DNA of 61,925 nt from the NCBI GenBank assembly GCA_003220435.1, contig QHSL01000076.1, positions 1 through 61,925 on the forward strand. The letters run 5' to 3'. The notes under the pieces were generated by a model, which ran no database searches, was not told the origin of the DNA, and worked only from the letters and a program-made list of their open reading frames with translations. Made by a program: the position numbers and the translations under genes. This document shows, piece by piece, positions 45,997 to 54,721 of this stretch. This DNA is from Candidatus Rokuibacteriota bacterium (GTDB lineage Bacteria > Methylomirabilota > Methylomirabilia > Rokubacteriales > CSP1-6). The first letter of the stretch is position 1. The number at the start of each line of letters is the position of its first letter.

Positions 45997-47330
45997 AGAC
46001 CCCGCCGGCCGAGCTGATCCGTCGCAAGCGAGACGGCGTGGCCCTCGGCGACGATGAGATCGCCGATCTGGTCGGCGGGATCGTCGATGGCTCGGTGAGC
46101 GACGGCCAGGTCGCCGCCTTCGCGATGGCGGTGTACTTCCGCGGCATGACGCGGGGCGAGTGCGTGTCGCTCACCAGCGCGATGACCCGTTCGGGCGCAA
46201 CGCTCGACTGGAGAGGCGCGGGCCTCGACGGCCCCGTGCTGGACAAGCACTCCACGGGAGGCGTCGGCGACAAAGTCAGCCTGATCCTCGCTCCAACGGT
46301 GGCCGCGTGCGGGGGCTTCGTGCCGATGATCTCCGGCCGAGGGCTGGGACACACCGGCGGCACGCTCGACAAGCTCGACAGCATCCCGGGCTACGACACC
46401 GCGCCCGACCTCGAGCGGTTCCAGGCCGTCGTGCGCTCCGCCGGCTGCGCGATCGTCGGCGCGACCCGAACCCTCGCTCCGGCGGACCGTCGCCTGTACG
46501 CGATGCGCGACGTCACGGCGACCGCCGACTCGATCCCTCTGATCACCGCGTCGATCCTCTCCAAGAAGCTCGCCGCCGGGCTCGATGCGCTGGTCATGGA
46601 CGTGAAGGTCGGGTCGGGCGCGCTCGTTCCGACGCTCGACGACGCCGGAACGCTGGCCGAGAGCCTCGTGGACGTCGCCGAGGGAGCGGGCCTTCGGACA
46701 GTCGCGCTGCTGACCGATATGGGGCAGGTGCTCGGCGACGAGGTGGGCAACGCGCTCGAGATCCGCGAGGTGATCGGCTTCCTCACGGGCAAGCGGCGAG
46801 AGGCCCGGCTGCGCGCGGTCACGACGGCCCTGGCCAGCGAGCTGCTGGTGCTCGGGCGCCTCGCCGGCGACCGGGCCGACGCGGTCGCCGCCGTCGACCG
46901 GGCTCTGGCGTCCGGCGCGGCGGCCGAGCGCTTCGCGCGCATGGTCGCCGCGCTCGGTGGCCCGAAGGACCTGGTCGACCGCCCGGAGCGTCACCTCCCG
47001 GCGGCGCCCGTGAGCCTCTCGGTGGCACCGGAGCGGCCCGGTGTCATCAGCCGGGTCGACGCGCGGGCCATCGGTCTGGCCGTCGTCGATCTCGGCGGTG
47101 GGCGCCGGCGTGCCGATGACGCCGTCGATGCCGCTGTCGGCCTGAGCTCAGTCCGCGGGCCCGGGCAAGCCGTGGGTCCGGGCCAGCCCATCGCCGTTGT
47201 CCACGCCCGGTCGGCAGCCCAGGCCGAGGCCACGGCGGCGGCGATCCGCTTCGCCGTGACGACGGAAGAAGCGCCGTGCCTGGCGATCAGGCCGCCGGTG
47301 CTCCGGCGTGTCGGTTCGGGCACTGCTTGA
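45993..47330 (+). CDS. deoA: pyrimidine-nucleoside/thymidine phosphorylase
   Basis: The enzyme splits uridine/thymidine with phosphate to base and (deoxy)ribose 1-phosphate. The 445-residue protein has AVYFRGMTRGECVSLTSAM, the signature SGRGLGHTGGTLDKLDSIPG, VLDKHSTGGVGDKVSLI and the phosphate/base segment KLAAGLDALVMDVKVGSGA. GTG 45993 overlaps cdd. The order permeases-cdd-phosphorylase makes a complete uptake and breakdown route. Pdp and DeoA types are not distinguishable here. Confidence 0.94.
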   Translation: MKTPPAELIRRKRDGVALGDDEIADLVGGIVDGSVSDGQVAAFAMAVYFRGMTRGECVSLTSAMTRSGATLDWRGAGLDGPVLDKHSTGGVGDKVSLILAPTVAACGGFVPMISGRGLGHTGGTLDKLDSIPGYDTAPDLERFQAVVRSAGCAIVGATRTLAPADRRLYAMRDVTATADSIPLITASILSKKLAAGLDALVMDVKVGSGALVPTLDDAGTLAESLVDVAEGAGLRTVALLTDMGQVLGDEVGNALEIREVIGFLTGKRREARLRAVTTALASELLVLGRLAGDRADAVAAVDRALASGAAAERFARMVAALGGPKDLVDRPERHLPAAPVSLSVAPERPGVISRVDARAIGLAVVDLGGGRRRADDAVDAAVGLSSVRGPGQAVGPGQPIAVVHARSAAQAEATAAAIRFAVTTEEAPCLAIRPPVLRRVGSGTA

Positions 47331-47363
47331 CGAGCCGCGGGCGACGGAGCAGGATCGCGCGGG

Positions 47364-48512
47364 ATGGATAAGCTTTCGAGGATCGAGCTCCTCAGCCGCG
47401 CCGAGCAGTTGGTCCCCATTCTGAAGGAGCGAGCTCCAAAGACGGAGCAGCTCAGACAAATCCCCGCCGAAAGCGTGCGCGATCTGCTGGACTCCACGCT
47501 CATCCGGATCGGCAATCCCGAGCGCTACGGTGGCCACGGGCTCGAGATGGACGCAGCGTACGACGTGAGCTGGGAGCTCGGGCGCGGCTGCGGATCGACC
47601 GCCTGGTGCTACTCGCTGTGGACCGCTCACAACTGGTGGCTCGGCCACTTCCCGGAGAAGTGCCAGGACGAGTTCTTCGCCACCGGTCCGGACACGCTTT
47701 TCTCCAGCGGGCTCAACCCCGCCGGCGCCAGGGTGGAGCCGGTCGCGGGCGGGTTCCGGGTTGCCGGCCGCTGGGGGTTCTCCAGCGGCTGCGACGCCGC
47801 CACCTGGGCGATGGTCGCCGTTACCGGCTCCCGCCCGGGCTCGTTGATCTGGCTGCTGCTCCCGCGGCCGGACTACGAGATCGTCGACACGTGGTTCGCC
47901 GCCGGGATGCGGGGGAGCGGCAGCAAGGACGTCGTCATCAAGGACGCGTTCGTCCCCGCCTACCGCGCGATCGATCCCGAGCGCGCCGGCGCCGACGAGA
48001 AGACCGGGTGGGAGATCCACGGGCGATTGAGCTACCGCGTGCCCCTGCGCTGCATGGCCGGATGGGATCTCGCGGCGCCGCTCGTCGGCGTCGCCCAGGG
48101 CGCGATCGACGAGTTCACGTCGCGCCTGCTGCGCACCTCGGGGCCGGGGCGGACCGCCGATTCCGTCGCTCTCCAGCTCCGGCTGGCCGAGGCCGCGGCG
48201 GAAGTGGACGCGGCCCGCTCGCTCCATCGCTCCGACATCGCCGAGATGCTCGACCGCGCGGCGCGGGGCGACACGTTCACGGACCTGGATCGCGCCCGCT
48301 ATCGCCGGGACAAGGCCTTCGTCGCCCGGCTGTGCGTTCGGGCGGTGGATCGACTGTTCGAGGGAGGCGGCGCGCGCGCGATCCTGGACTCTGACCCGAT
48401 CCAGCGTTGCCACCGCGACGTCCACGGCGCCTCGCACCACGCAGCGCTCAGCTGGGACCTCGTCGCCGAGCAGTTCGGGCGCCAGGCCCTCGGCCTCCCG
48501 CCAACCGCGTGA
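47364..48512 (+). CDS. flavin-dependent monooxygenase of acyl-CoA dehydrogenase fold (HsaA-like)
   Basis: The 382-residue protein aligns in style with the oxygenase components of two-component flavin monooxygenases: PERYGGHGLEMDAAYDV, GCGSTAWCYSLWTAHNWWLG, GGFRVAGRWGFSSGCDAA and a C-terminal GGGARAILDSDPIQRCHRDVH. The catalytic Glu of true acyl-CoA dehydrogenases is not evident, and HRD near the end is typical of HsaA/HpaH-like enzymes. ATG 47364 lies 33 nt after the phosphorylase. Substrate unknown; probably aromatic hydroxylation or a related oxidation. No flavin reductase is seen nearby. Confidence 0.83.
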   Translation: MDKLSRIELLSRAEQLVPILKERAPKTEQLRQIPAESVRDLLDSTLIRIGNPERYGGHGLEMDAAYDVSWELGRGCGSTAWCYSLWTAHNWWLGHFPEKCQDEFFATGPDTLFSSGLNPAGARVEPVAGGFRVAGRWGFSSGCDAATWAMVAVTGSRPGSLIWLLLPRPDYEIVDTWFAAGMRGSGSKDVVIKDAFVPAYRAIDPERAGADEKTGWEIHGRLSYRVPLRCMAGWDLAAPLVGVAQGAIDEFTSRLLRTSGPGRTADSVALQLRLAEAAAEVDAARSLHRSDIAEMLDRAARGDTFTDLDRARYRRDKAFVARLCVRAVDRLFEGGGARAILDSDPIQRCHRDVHGASHHAALSWDLVAEQFGRQALGLPPTA

Positions 48513-48535
48513 ACGCTCGAGTGGCAGTGCGAGTC

Positions 48536-48596
48536 GCAGGCCGTCGCGGGGCTGGGGCCCCGCCGGCCGAGACGAGCCTATAAGCCGAGACGAGCC
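48536..48596. repeat. intergenic GC-rich hairpin repeat, copy 2 (compact form)
   Basis: GCAGGCCGTCGCGGGGC (48536-48552) is followed almost at once by CCCCGCCGGCCGAG (48558-48571), the same blocks as 21063-21161 without the internal spacer. The blocks pair into a GC-rich hairpin. A 13-nt direct repeat GCCGAGACGAGCC occurs at 48566-48578 and 48584-48596. It lies just before the ribosome site of the ThDP gene. Confidence 0.6.
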
Positions 48597-48615
48597 GACA
48601 AAAGGAGAGCACATC

Positions 48616-50259
48616 ATGAAGGTCGTCGAAGCGATCGCCGAGATCATGAAGCGGGAGGGCGTGGAATTCCTGAGTACCTATCCGACGACGCCGATCATCG
48701 ACGCGGCCGCCGCCGCGGGGATCCGCCCGGTGCTCTGCCGCCAAGAGCGAGTCGGCGTCGGGATCGCGGACGGGTTCAGCCGAACGACCAACGGCCGTCG
48801 TCTCGGCGTGTTCGCCATGCAGTACGGGCCGGGCGCCGAGAACGCCTTCTCCGGCGTCGCGACGGCGTTCTCGGACTCGGTGCCGATGCTGGTGCTCCCG
48901 CTCGGACACCAGCGTGATCGGGCGCAGGTCTTCCCGCTCTTCAGCTCGGCGCGGACGTACGCGTCGGTCACCAAGTGGGTGGAGACGTTGAACCAGCCCG
49001 AGCAGGTGAACGAGGTCATGCGCCGCGCGTTCAATCTCATCAAGATGGGGCGGCCCGGGCCCGTCATGGTCGAGATCCCGGCCGACGTGGCGGTGGCCGA
49101 GGTCGGCGACGCGGCGCTCGCCTACAAGGCCGTGAAGGCCGCGCACCCGGCCGGCAACCCGCGCGATATCGAGGCCGCGGCGCGCGTGCTCGTGCAGGCG
49201 AAGCGGCCCGTGATCCACGCCGGTCAGGGCGTGCTGTACGCCGAGGCGTCGGCGGAGCTGGTCGAGCTCGCGGAGCTCCTGCAAGCGCCGGTCATGACCA
49301 CGCTGGAGGGCAAGAGCGCATTCCCCGAGAACCATCCGCTCTCGCTCGGCGCCGGTGGCGGCGGTGTCATGTCCGGGCCCGTCCACCACTTCCTGCCGCT
49401 CGCCGACGTGCTGTTCGGCGTCGGGTGCAGCTTCACGAAGCACGGCATGGCCACCGGCATTCCCGCCGGCAAGACGATCATCCACGCCACCAACGACGAG
49501 CGCGATCTGAACAAGAACTACCCGGCCGACTACCCGATCCTCGGCGACGCGAAGCTGGTCCTGCGCCAGATTATCGACGCGGTGAAGGATGCCGCCGGCC
49601 GGCAGCCACGCGCCGCCGGCGCCGCCGCCGAGGTGAAGCAGGCGAAGGCGACGTGGCTCAAGGAGTGGATGCCCAAGCTCACCTCCGACGAGGTGCCGAT
49701 CACGCCCTACCGCGTGATCTGGGACTTCATGCACGCGGTCGACCCGCGCGACGCGATCGTGACCCACGATTCCGGCAGCCCGCGCAACCAGCTGGTGCCG
49801 TTCTACAGCGCGACGGCGCCGCGCGGCTACATGGGCTGGGGCAAGTCGCACGCGCTCGGCACCGGCCTGGGCCTGATCATGGGCGCCAAGCTCGCGGCCC
49901 CCGACAAGTTCTGCGTGAACTTCATGGGTGATGCCGCCTTCGGGATGACCGGGCTCGACTTCGAGACCGCCGTGCGCTGCGGCATCCCCATCACGACGAT
50001 CGTCCTCAACAACTCCACGATGGCCATCGAGCGCCACGCGCTCGTGGTCTCGCACGACCGCTACCGCACCCGCGACATCGGCGGCAACTACGCCGACATG
50101 GCCCGGGCGATGGGCGGCCAGGCGGAGCGGGTGACGAAGCCGGCGGACATCGCCGGAGCCATCGGACGCGCCCGCAAGGTGAACGAGGGCGGGCAACCGT
50201 TCCTGCTGGAGTTCATCACCAGCGAGGAAATCGCGTTCTCCCACCGGCGCGCGCTGTAG
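48616..50259 (+). CDS. thiamine-diphosphate-dependent enzyme (acetolactate synthase/decarboxylase-like)
   Basis: A 547-residue three-domain ThDP protein. The PYR-domain catalytic Glu is about Glu44 (CRQERVGVGIADG); the ThDP/Mg motif GD...N is at Gly438-Asp439 (NFMGDAAFGMTGLDFETA) ending IVLNNSTMA. The central domain (PVIHAGQGVLYAEA) is present but without a clear FAD motif. This fits benzoylformate-decarboxylase- or acetolactate-synthase-like proteins of unknown substrate. ATG 48616 has AGGAGAG upstream. Confidence 0.88.
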   Translation: MKVVEAIAEIMKREGVEFLSTYPTTPIIDAAAAAGIRPVLCRQERVGVGIADGFSRTTNGRRLGVFAMQYGPGAENAFSGVATAFSDSVPMLVLPLGHQRDRAQVFPLFSSARTYASVTKWVETLNQPEQVNEVMRRAFNLIKMGRPGPVMVEIPADVAVAEVGDAALAYKAVKAAHPAGNPRDIEAAARVLVQAKRPVIHAGQGVLYAEASAELVELAELLQAPVMTTLEGKSAFPENHPLSLGAGGGGVMSGPVHHFLPLADVLFGVGCSFTKHGMATGIPAGKTIIHATNDERDLNKNYPADYPILGDAKLVLRQIIDAVKDAAGRQPRAAGAAAEVKQAKATWLKEWMPKLTSDEVPITPYRVIWDFMHAVDPRDAIVTHDSGSPRNQLVPFYSATAPRGYMGWGKSHALGTGLGLIMGAKLAAPDKFCVNFMGDAAFGMTGLDFETAVRCGIPITTIVLNNSTMAIERHALVVSHDRYRTRDIGGNYADMARAMGGQAERVTKPADIAGAIGRARKVNEGGQPFLLEFITSEEIAFSHRRAL

Positions 50260-50281
50260 GCGTCAGGTGCCAGGGGATCCC

Positions 50282-51346
50282 ATGCGCTTCGGCTGGCTGA
50301 CGCTCGCCCATTCGGCGTCGCCGGAGGCCGACTACGCCCACGTGCACGACCTGATCGAGCAGGCGTGCTTTGCGGAGACGGCGGGATTCGACGGCATCTG
50401 GCTCACCGAGCACAACTTCACCGGGGAGAGCGTCTACTGCGACCCGATCCCGTTCGCGTCGGTCGTGGCGGCGCGGACATCGCGGATCCGGATCGGCTTC
50501 GCGGTCATCCAGCTGGCGCTCCGCCACCCCATTAGATTAGCGACAGAGCTGGCGCTGCTCGACAACCTCTCGGACGGCCGGATCGACGTCGGGGTCGGCC
50601 ACGGGACCAACTTCAACGAGTACGAGTTCATGGGCTACGGCCTGCGCAGCGACGACAGCCGCGAGCGGATGGAGGAAACGCTCGACGTGATGGTCCGGGC
50701 GTGGACCGAGGCGCCGCTCGTCCACGAGGGCAAGTTCTACCAGCTCCGCGTGCCGGCGCTCCGGCCGCAGCCGCGCCAGCGGCCGCACCCGCCGATCTGG
50801 CGCAGCGTCTCATCGGCCGGATCCGTCCGCGAGTGCGGCCGGCGAGGCGCGCCGATCATGATGGCGCGCATCCCGCTCGCGCGCGTGCCCGAGCGCCTGG
50901 CGCTCTACGAGGCCGGTCTCGCCGAGAGCGGACTGGCGCCCACGCGTCAGCGCGAGCTGCGCGAGCACGCCGCCCTGTGGCGGTTCGTTCACGTCGCGGA
51001 GAGCCAGGCGCAGGCCGAGGACGAGCTGACCGCGGCGCTCCTGGAGACCCGCCGGCACATGGTCCACGCCCGCGAGACGCACAACCCGGCCGACTTCCAC
51101 GTCGAGGCGAACCGGGTCAACCCGTGGAACGATCCGGCTGTGTCGCACGAGGACGGCGTCCGCTACTCGCTGCAGACGTCCACGCTCTACGGCACCCGGC
51201 AGCGCGTCGCCGAGCAGGTGGCCGAGCTGCGCGACGCCGGCGTGCACCACGTCTTGTGCCAGATCAGCTACGGGTATTTGCCGCACCGGACGATCGTGGA
51301 GTCGATGCGCCGCTTCGGCGAAGCGGTCGCGCCGAAGTTTCGCTAG
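50282..51346 (+). CDS. LLM-class flavin-dependent oxidoreductase
   Basis: A luciferase-like monooxygenase of 354 residues: MRFGWLTLAHSASPEADY, GFDGIWLTEHNFTGES, VAARTSRIRIGFAVIQLALRH, LLDNLSDGRIDVGVGHGTNF and a C-terminal ISYGYLPHRTIVESMRRFG. ATG 50282 has AGGGGA upstream. Such enzymes use FMNH2 or F420 to oxidise small molecules. It is 22 nt after the ThDP gene, so one operon is likely. Confidence 0.92.
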   Translation: MRFGWLTLAHSASPEADYAHVHDLIEQACFAETAGFDGIWLTEHNFTGESVYCDPIPFASVVAARTSRIRIGFAVIQLALRHPIRLATELALLDNLSDGRIDVGVGHGTNFNEYEFMGYGLRSDDSRERMEETLDVMVRAWTEAPLVHEGKFYQLRVPALRPQPRQRPHPPIWRSVSSAGSVRECGRRGAPIMMARIPLARVPERLALYEAGLAESGLAPTRQRELREHAALWRFVHVAESQAQAEDELTAALLETRRHMVHARETHNPADFHVEANRVNPWNDPAVSHEDGVRYSLQTSTLYGTRQRVAEQVAELRDAGVHHVLCQISYGYLPHRTIVESMRRFGEAVAPKFR

Positions 51347-51544
51347 ATGCCGGAGCTTCCGGTCATCGAAGAACACTCCAGTGCCGCGCAGATCTTGAAG
51401 GATCTTCGACTGCCCGTGCTTTCCGGGGCCGCCGGGACTGCACACACTCTTACGTTCCTTGGCGAGATCGTCGGAGAGTTCTCTCGACCCGACCAGGTAT
51501 CGCCTGGCTCTATGCCGCCCCCCTTCACCATAGACGTGCAATAG
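51347..51544 (+). CDS. small ORF after the LLM gene, unassigned
   Basis: An ATG directly abuts the LLM stop and a 65-residue frame (MPELPVIEEHSSAAQILKDL...) follows. The first 20 residues look helical and plausible, but no family is recognised and no ribosome site is visible. Less GC-rich than its neighbours (more A/T at third positions), so possibly a remnant or foreign. The remaining 113 nt to the next gene hold only a ribosome site. Confidence 0.3.
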   Translation: MPELPVIEEHSSAAQILKDLRLPVLSGAAGTAHTLTFLGEIVGEFSRPDQVSPGSMPPPFTIDVQ

Positions 51545-51657
51545 GCTGCTCGTTCCAGCGGGTGGGCCCCTCGTCCCCGAATCCCGGCCGTCCGTCCGAT
51601 TGGCGAGACGGCGTCGCCGGTGACGGCGAATCTGGGTGTCGAGGAGGAGCCATCATC

Positions 51658-52194
51658 ATGACGACACACAGGATCGGACAGCTCGCAATCGCCGCGACGG
51701 TCGCCCTCACGCTATGCTGTGCCTCGATCGAGCCGGTCCACGGCCAGGGGGTCCCGCCGCGCGCGTTCCCCAACGTGGTGGGGGCGCTCAAGGCGACGCC
51801 CGGCGTCCTCGGCGTGGAGACGGGACAGACGGCGAGCGGCCGGCAGGTGATCTTCGCGTGGTTCGACGGCAAGAAGTCGCTGGTCGACTGGTATCACAGC
51901 GACATGCACCAGAGGGCGATGCGAACGGTCTATCCGAACCAGGTGTTCGACCGCGAGCCGCTGCCGGATCTGCCCGACAACACCGGCCCAATCCTCACGA
52001 TCGTCTCGGTCAAGTTCGCCGATGCGCCGGAGCCGGGGGCGAGCGCGCCGCGCATCGTCTCGATCGGCATCGAGCTCTACGGCCCGCTGCCGGGCGGCGT
52101 GGCGGTGGGCGGGCGGTTCGCGCCTGAAGCGCTCAAGGTGCCCGGGCTTCGCGACATCGACCTCGCGAGGGCGCGGCAGGCCGAGCCGCGTTGA
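51658..52194 (+). CDS. secreted protein of unknown function
   Basis: A signal peptide (about 1-30, ending VHGQ; a Cys-Cys pair at about 20-21 is a weak lipobox candidate) precedes a 148-residue domain with GVLGVETGQTASGRQVIFAW, KKSLVDWYHSDMHQRAM and VSIGIELYGPLPGGVAVGGRF. The middle resembles small ferredoxin-like alpha+beta barrels such as ABM monooxygenases, but this is weak. GAGGAGG site before ATG 51658. Overlap or close coupling with the amidohydrolase downstream suggests a shared role. Confidence 0.8.
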   Translation: MTTHRIGQLAIAATVALTLCCASIEPVHGQGVPPRAFPNVVGALKATPGVLGVETGQTASGRQVIFAWFDGKKSLVDWYHSDMHQRAMRTVYPNQVFDREPLPDLPDNTGPILTIVSVKFADAPEPGASAPRIVSIGIELYGPLPGGVAVGGRFAPEALKVPGLRDIDLARARQAEPR

Positions 52195-52220
52195 CCACGC
52201 ACAGGCGAGGAGAAATGACG

Positions 52221-53675
52221 ATGAGCTCGAGGCGCTGGGCGCGGAAGTGGGCGCACGACGTCGTGACCGATGGGTTCTCGCCGCTGCCCACGCAGGTCGT
52301 CTCCAACGAAGAGTACCTCCCCCTCGACCAGACGCCGGAGCAGCGGCAGGTCGCCGCGCTCCTCGCGGAGACGGCGCGGCGGAACGCGCGCCGGCTCGGT
52401 GTCAGTCGCCGGGAGTTCATGTCCTCGAGCGCCGGGATGGCCTCGGCCTTCCTCGCGCTGAACACGGTCTTCGGCCCCTTCTTCGAGGTGGCGCCCGTCG
52501 AGGCTCTCGAGGCGGCCGCGGCGGACGAGCGCAAGCCGCCGGACCAGTTCGTGTTCGACATCCAGACCCACCACGTCGCGGCGCCTCGTCAGTTTTCACA
52601 GCTGCTGGGCTTGAGGCGCACCGGACGCCGCTGGAACCCGGCGCTCGATCACGACCGGGGCACGATGGAGGATCTGTACCTCGAGAACTACATCAAGGAG
52701 GTCTTCCTCGACAGCGACACGACGGTCGCGGTGTTGAGCGGCATCCCCTCGGTCACCGACTCGAGCAACATCCTGCCGCCGGACAAGATGGCGGAGACGC
52801 GTGACATCGTCAACCGGCTGGCCGCCTCGCAGCGGCTCGTCGCTCATGGCCTGGTGACGCCCAACAAGGGGCCTGGCGACCTGGACGAGATGCGGCGCCA
52901 GGCGGCCAACCTGAAGATCAGCGCCTGGAAGGGCTACACGGGGCTGCCGTTCGGAAACCCGCCGAAGCCGTGGCGCGTCGACGACGAGAAGGTCGCCTAC
53001 CCGATGCTGGAGGCGTCGCGCCGGCTCGGCATCAAGAACATCTGCCTGCACAAGGGGCTGCCGCTGCAGGGCGGTGTCGAGGAGTTCTGGCACCCTCGCG
53101 ACATCGAGAAAGCGGCGAGCGATTTCCCCGACCTGAACTTCATCGTCTACCACGCGGCCTTTCATTCGCTGCGCCCGCTGCTCGAGGCGGCGCGCGACGA
53201 GTTCAAGACCTCGGCGCAGGTGAACTGGGTCACCGATCTCTGCGAGATCCGCCGGCGCAAGCCGCAGCTCACGAACATCTACGCCGAGCTCGGATCCACG
53301 TTCGGCCAGATGGTGATCACCTCGCCGATGCTCTGCGGCCACGTGCTCGGCATGCTCATCCAGTCGCTCGGCGCCGACCACGTGCTGTGGGGGACCGATT
53401 CGATCTGGTGGGGCTCGCCTCAATGGCAGATCGAGGCGCTCCGTCGGTTCACGATGCCAGAGGCGCTGATCAAGCGGTTCGGCTACACCCCGCTCACTCC
53501 CGACGTGAAGGCGCAGATCCTCGGGCTCGCCGCCGCACGCGTCTACGGCATCGACCCCAATCGCCAGCGCAACCCGATGCCGGCCGACTATGTCTCCAAG
53601 CTCAAGGCCGCCTACCGCGAGCAGGGGCCGCGGCCGAGCCTGACCCAGTACGGGTGGGTGCTGGATCATTGCTGA
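52221..53675 (+). CDS. amidohydrolase-2 family protein with internal twin-arginine signal
   Basis: A TIM-barrel hydrolase/decarboxylase-like protein (ACMSD-related). The beta1 motif reads DIQTHH (113-118), so the first metal His of D-x-H-x-H is Gln115. Later ligands look intact (ICLHKGL, FIVYHAAFH, LWGTDSIWW). Before it, SRREFMSSSAGMASAFLALN (about 62-81) is a typical Tat signal, but with a 60-residue N-extension. ATG 52221 is best spaced from AGGAG; ATG 52215 and TTG 52191 are in frame. 484 residues. Probably exported folded. Confidence 0.85.
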   Translation: MSSRRWARKWAHDVVTDGFSPLPTQVVSNEEYLPLDQTPEQRQVAALLAETARRNARRLGVSRREFMSSSAGMASAFLALNTVFGPFFEVAPVEALEAAAADERKPPDQFVFDIQTHHVAAPRQFSQLLGLRRTGRRWNPALDHDRGTMEDLYLENYIKEVFLDSDTTVAVLSGIPSVTDSSNILPPDKMAETRDIVNRLAASQRLVAHGLVTPNKGPGDLDEMRRQAANLKISAWKGYTGLPFGNPPKPWRVDDEKVAYPMLEASRRLGIKNICLHKGLPLQGGVEEFWHPRDIEKAASDFPDLNFIVYHAAFHSLRPLLEAARDEFKTSAQVNWVTDLCEIRRRKPQLTNIYAELGSTFGQMVITSPMLCGHVLGMLIQSLGADHVLWGTDSIWWGSPQWQIEALRRFTMPEALIKRFGYTPLTPDVKAQILGLAAARVYGIDPNRQRNPMPADYVSKLKAAYREQGPRPSLTQYGWVLDHC

Positions 53676-54721
53676 AGATCCTCACGGTCACCACGGTCGG
53701 CACCGCGCTGTACGCGATCGTCACCGGTTTGCTCGTGGGCTGGTCGGCGGTGCCGCTGCGGTTCGCAATCGCGCTGATCTGCTCGACCGTGATCGGCGCC
53801 GCCGCGGCGCTGATCCTGCCGCCCCTGGCGCATCGGCTCTCCGCCCGCTCGCCCACCGTCGCCTGGCTCGGCATCGCCGGCGCTCTCGTCGCGATCGCGG
53901 TGCCTGGCTCGCTGGTGGCGGGCGCCGTGGCGCAAGCGCTGGGCCTCGTCGAGCCCGGCTCGTTCTGGGCGGTGCAGCGCGAGGGGTTCGGAATCACGCT
54001 CGTCATGACGCTCACCATCGGGATGGCAATCTCGATTCACGAGCGCACGCGCGCTCGCCTCGACGAGGCGCGTGAGCGACTACGTGCGCGGGAGCTCGAG
54101 GCCGAGCGCGCGCAGCGCCTGGCCGCCGACGCGCGTCTAGCGTCGCTGGAGTCGAGACTGCACCCGCACTTCCTCTTCAACGCGATCGCGGCGATTTCGG
54201 GCGAGATCCGCGAGGCGCCCGAACGCGCCGAGCGGCTCCTGGGTGAGTTCGCCGACCTGCTCCGAGCCTCGCTCGACTCGACTGGGCGCCACACGGTGCC
54301 GCTACGGGACGAAATCGCGGTGGTCCAGGCCTATCTGGAGATCGAGAAGGCGCGCCTGGGCGAGCGCCTGCGCGTCAAGCTCGACGTGCCCGACGAGCTC
54401 GACGCCTGGCCGGTCCCGCCGTTCGCCCTCCACACGCTGGTGCAGAACAGCGTCAAGCACGTGGCGGCCGCCCGTCCGGGCGGCGCCGAGATCCGCGTCT
54501 GGGCCCGGCAGCGGGGCGAGGGACTCGAGCTCAGCGTCTGGGACGACGGGCCCGGGATCGACCTCGCGGCGGCTCCGCCGGGCCACGGACTCGACACGCT
54601 GCGCGCCCGACTAGCCGTGCTCTTCGGCCCGCAGGCAACGCTTGCCGGCCGCCATCAGGACGGCGGCGGCCAGGTCACGATGGCGCTTCCGCCGCGCGAC
54701 CGCGTGAGCTCGAGCGCATGA
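53669..54721 (+). CDS. LytS-type sensor histidine kinase
   Basis: The N-terminal ~130 residues form four or so membrane helices; a coiled segment (ARERLRARELEAERAQRL-like) leads to a His_kinase domain with the phosphoacceptor His165 in HPHFLFNAI. The ATPase has an N box (HTLVQNSVKH) and G1 box (WDDGPGID). TTG 53669 overlaps the amidohydrolase stop; GTG 53654 is an alternative start. 350 residues. It pairs with the LytTR regulator downstream. The membrane part has no recognisable ligand domain. Confidence 0.9.
   Translation: MLKILTVTTVGTALYAIVTGLLVGWSAVPLRFAIALICSTVIGAAAALILPPLAHRLSARSPTVAWLGIAGALVAIAVPGSLVAGAVAQALGLVEPGSFWAVQREGFGITLVMTLTIGMAISIHERTRARLDEARERLRARELEAERAQRLAADARLASLESRLHPHFLFNAIAAISGEIREAPERAERLLGEFADLLRASLDSTGRHTVPLRDEIAVVQAYLEIEKARLGERLRVKLDVPDELDAWPVPPFALHTLVQNSVKHVAAARPGGAEIRVWARQRGEGLELSVWDDGPGIDLAAAPPGHGLDTLRARLAVLFGPQATLAGRHQDGGGQVTMALPPRDRVSSSA

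Noticed and set aside
51343-51669. 108-codon minus-strand frame between the LLM gene and the secreted protein
   Set aside because: No ribosome site in a sensible place and no family-like sequence; it only spans a poorly coding gap.
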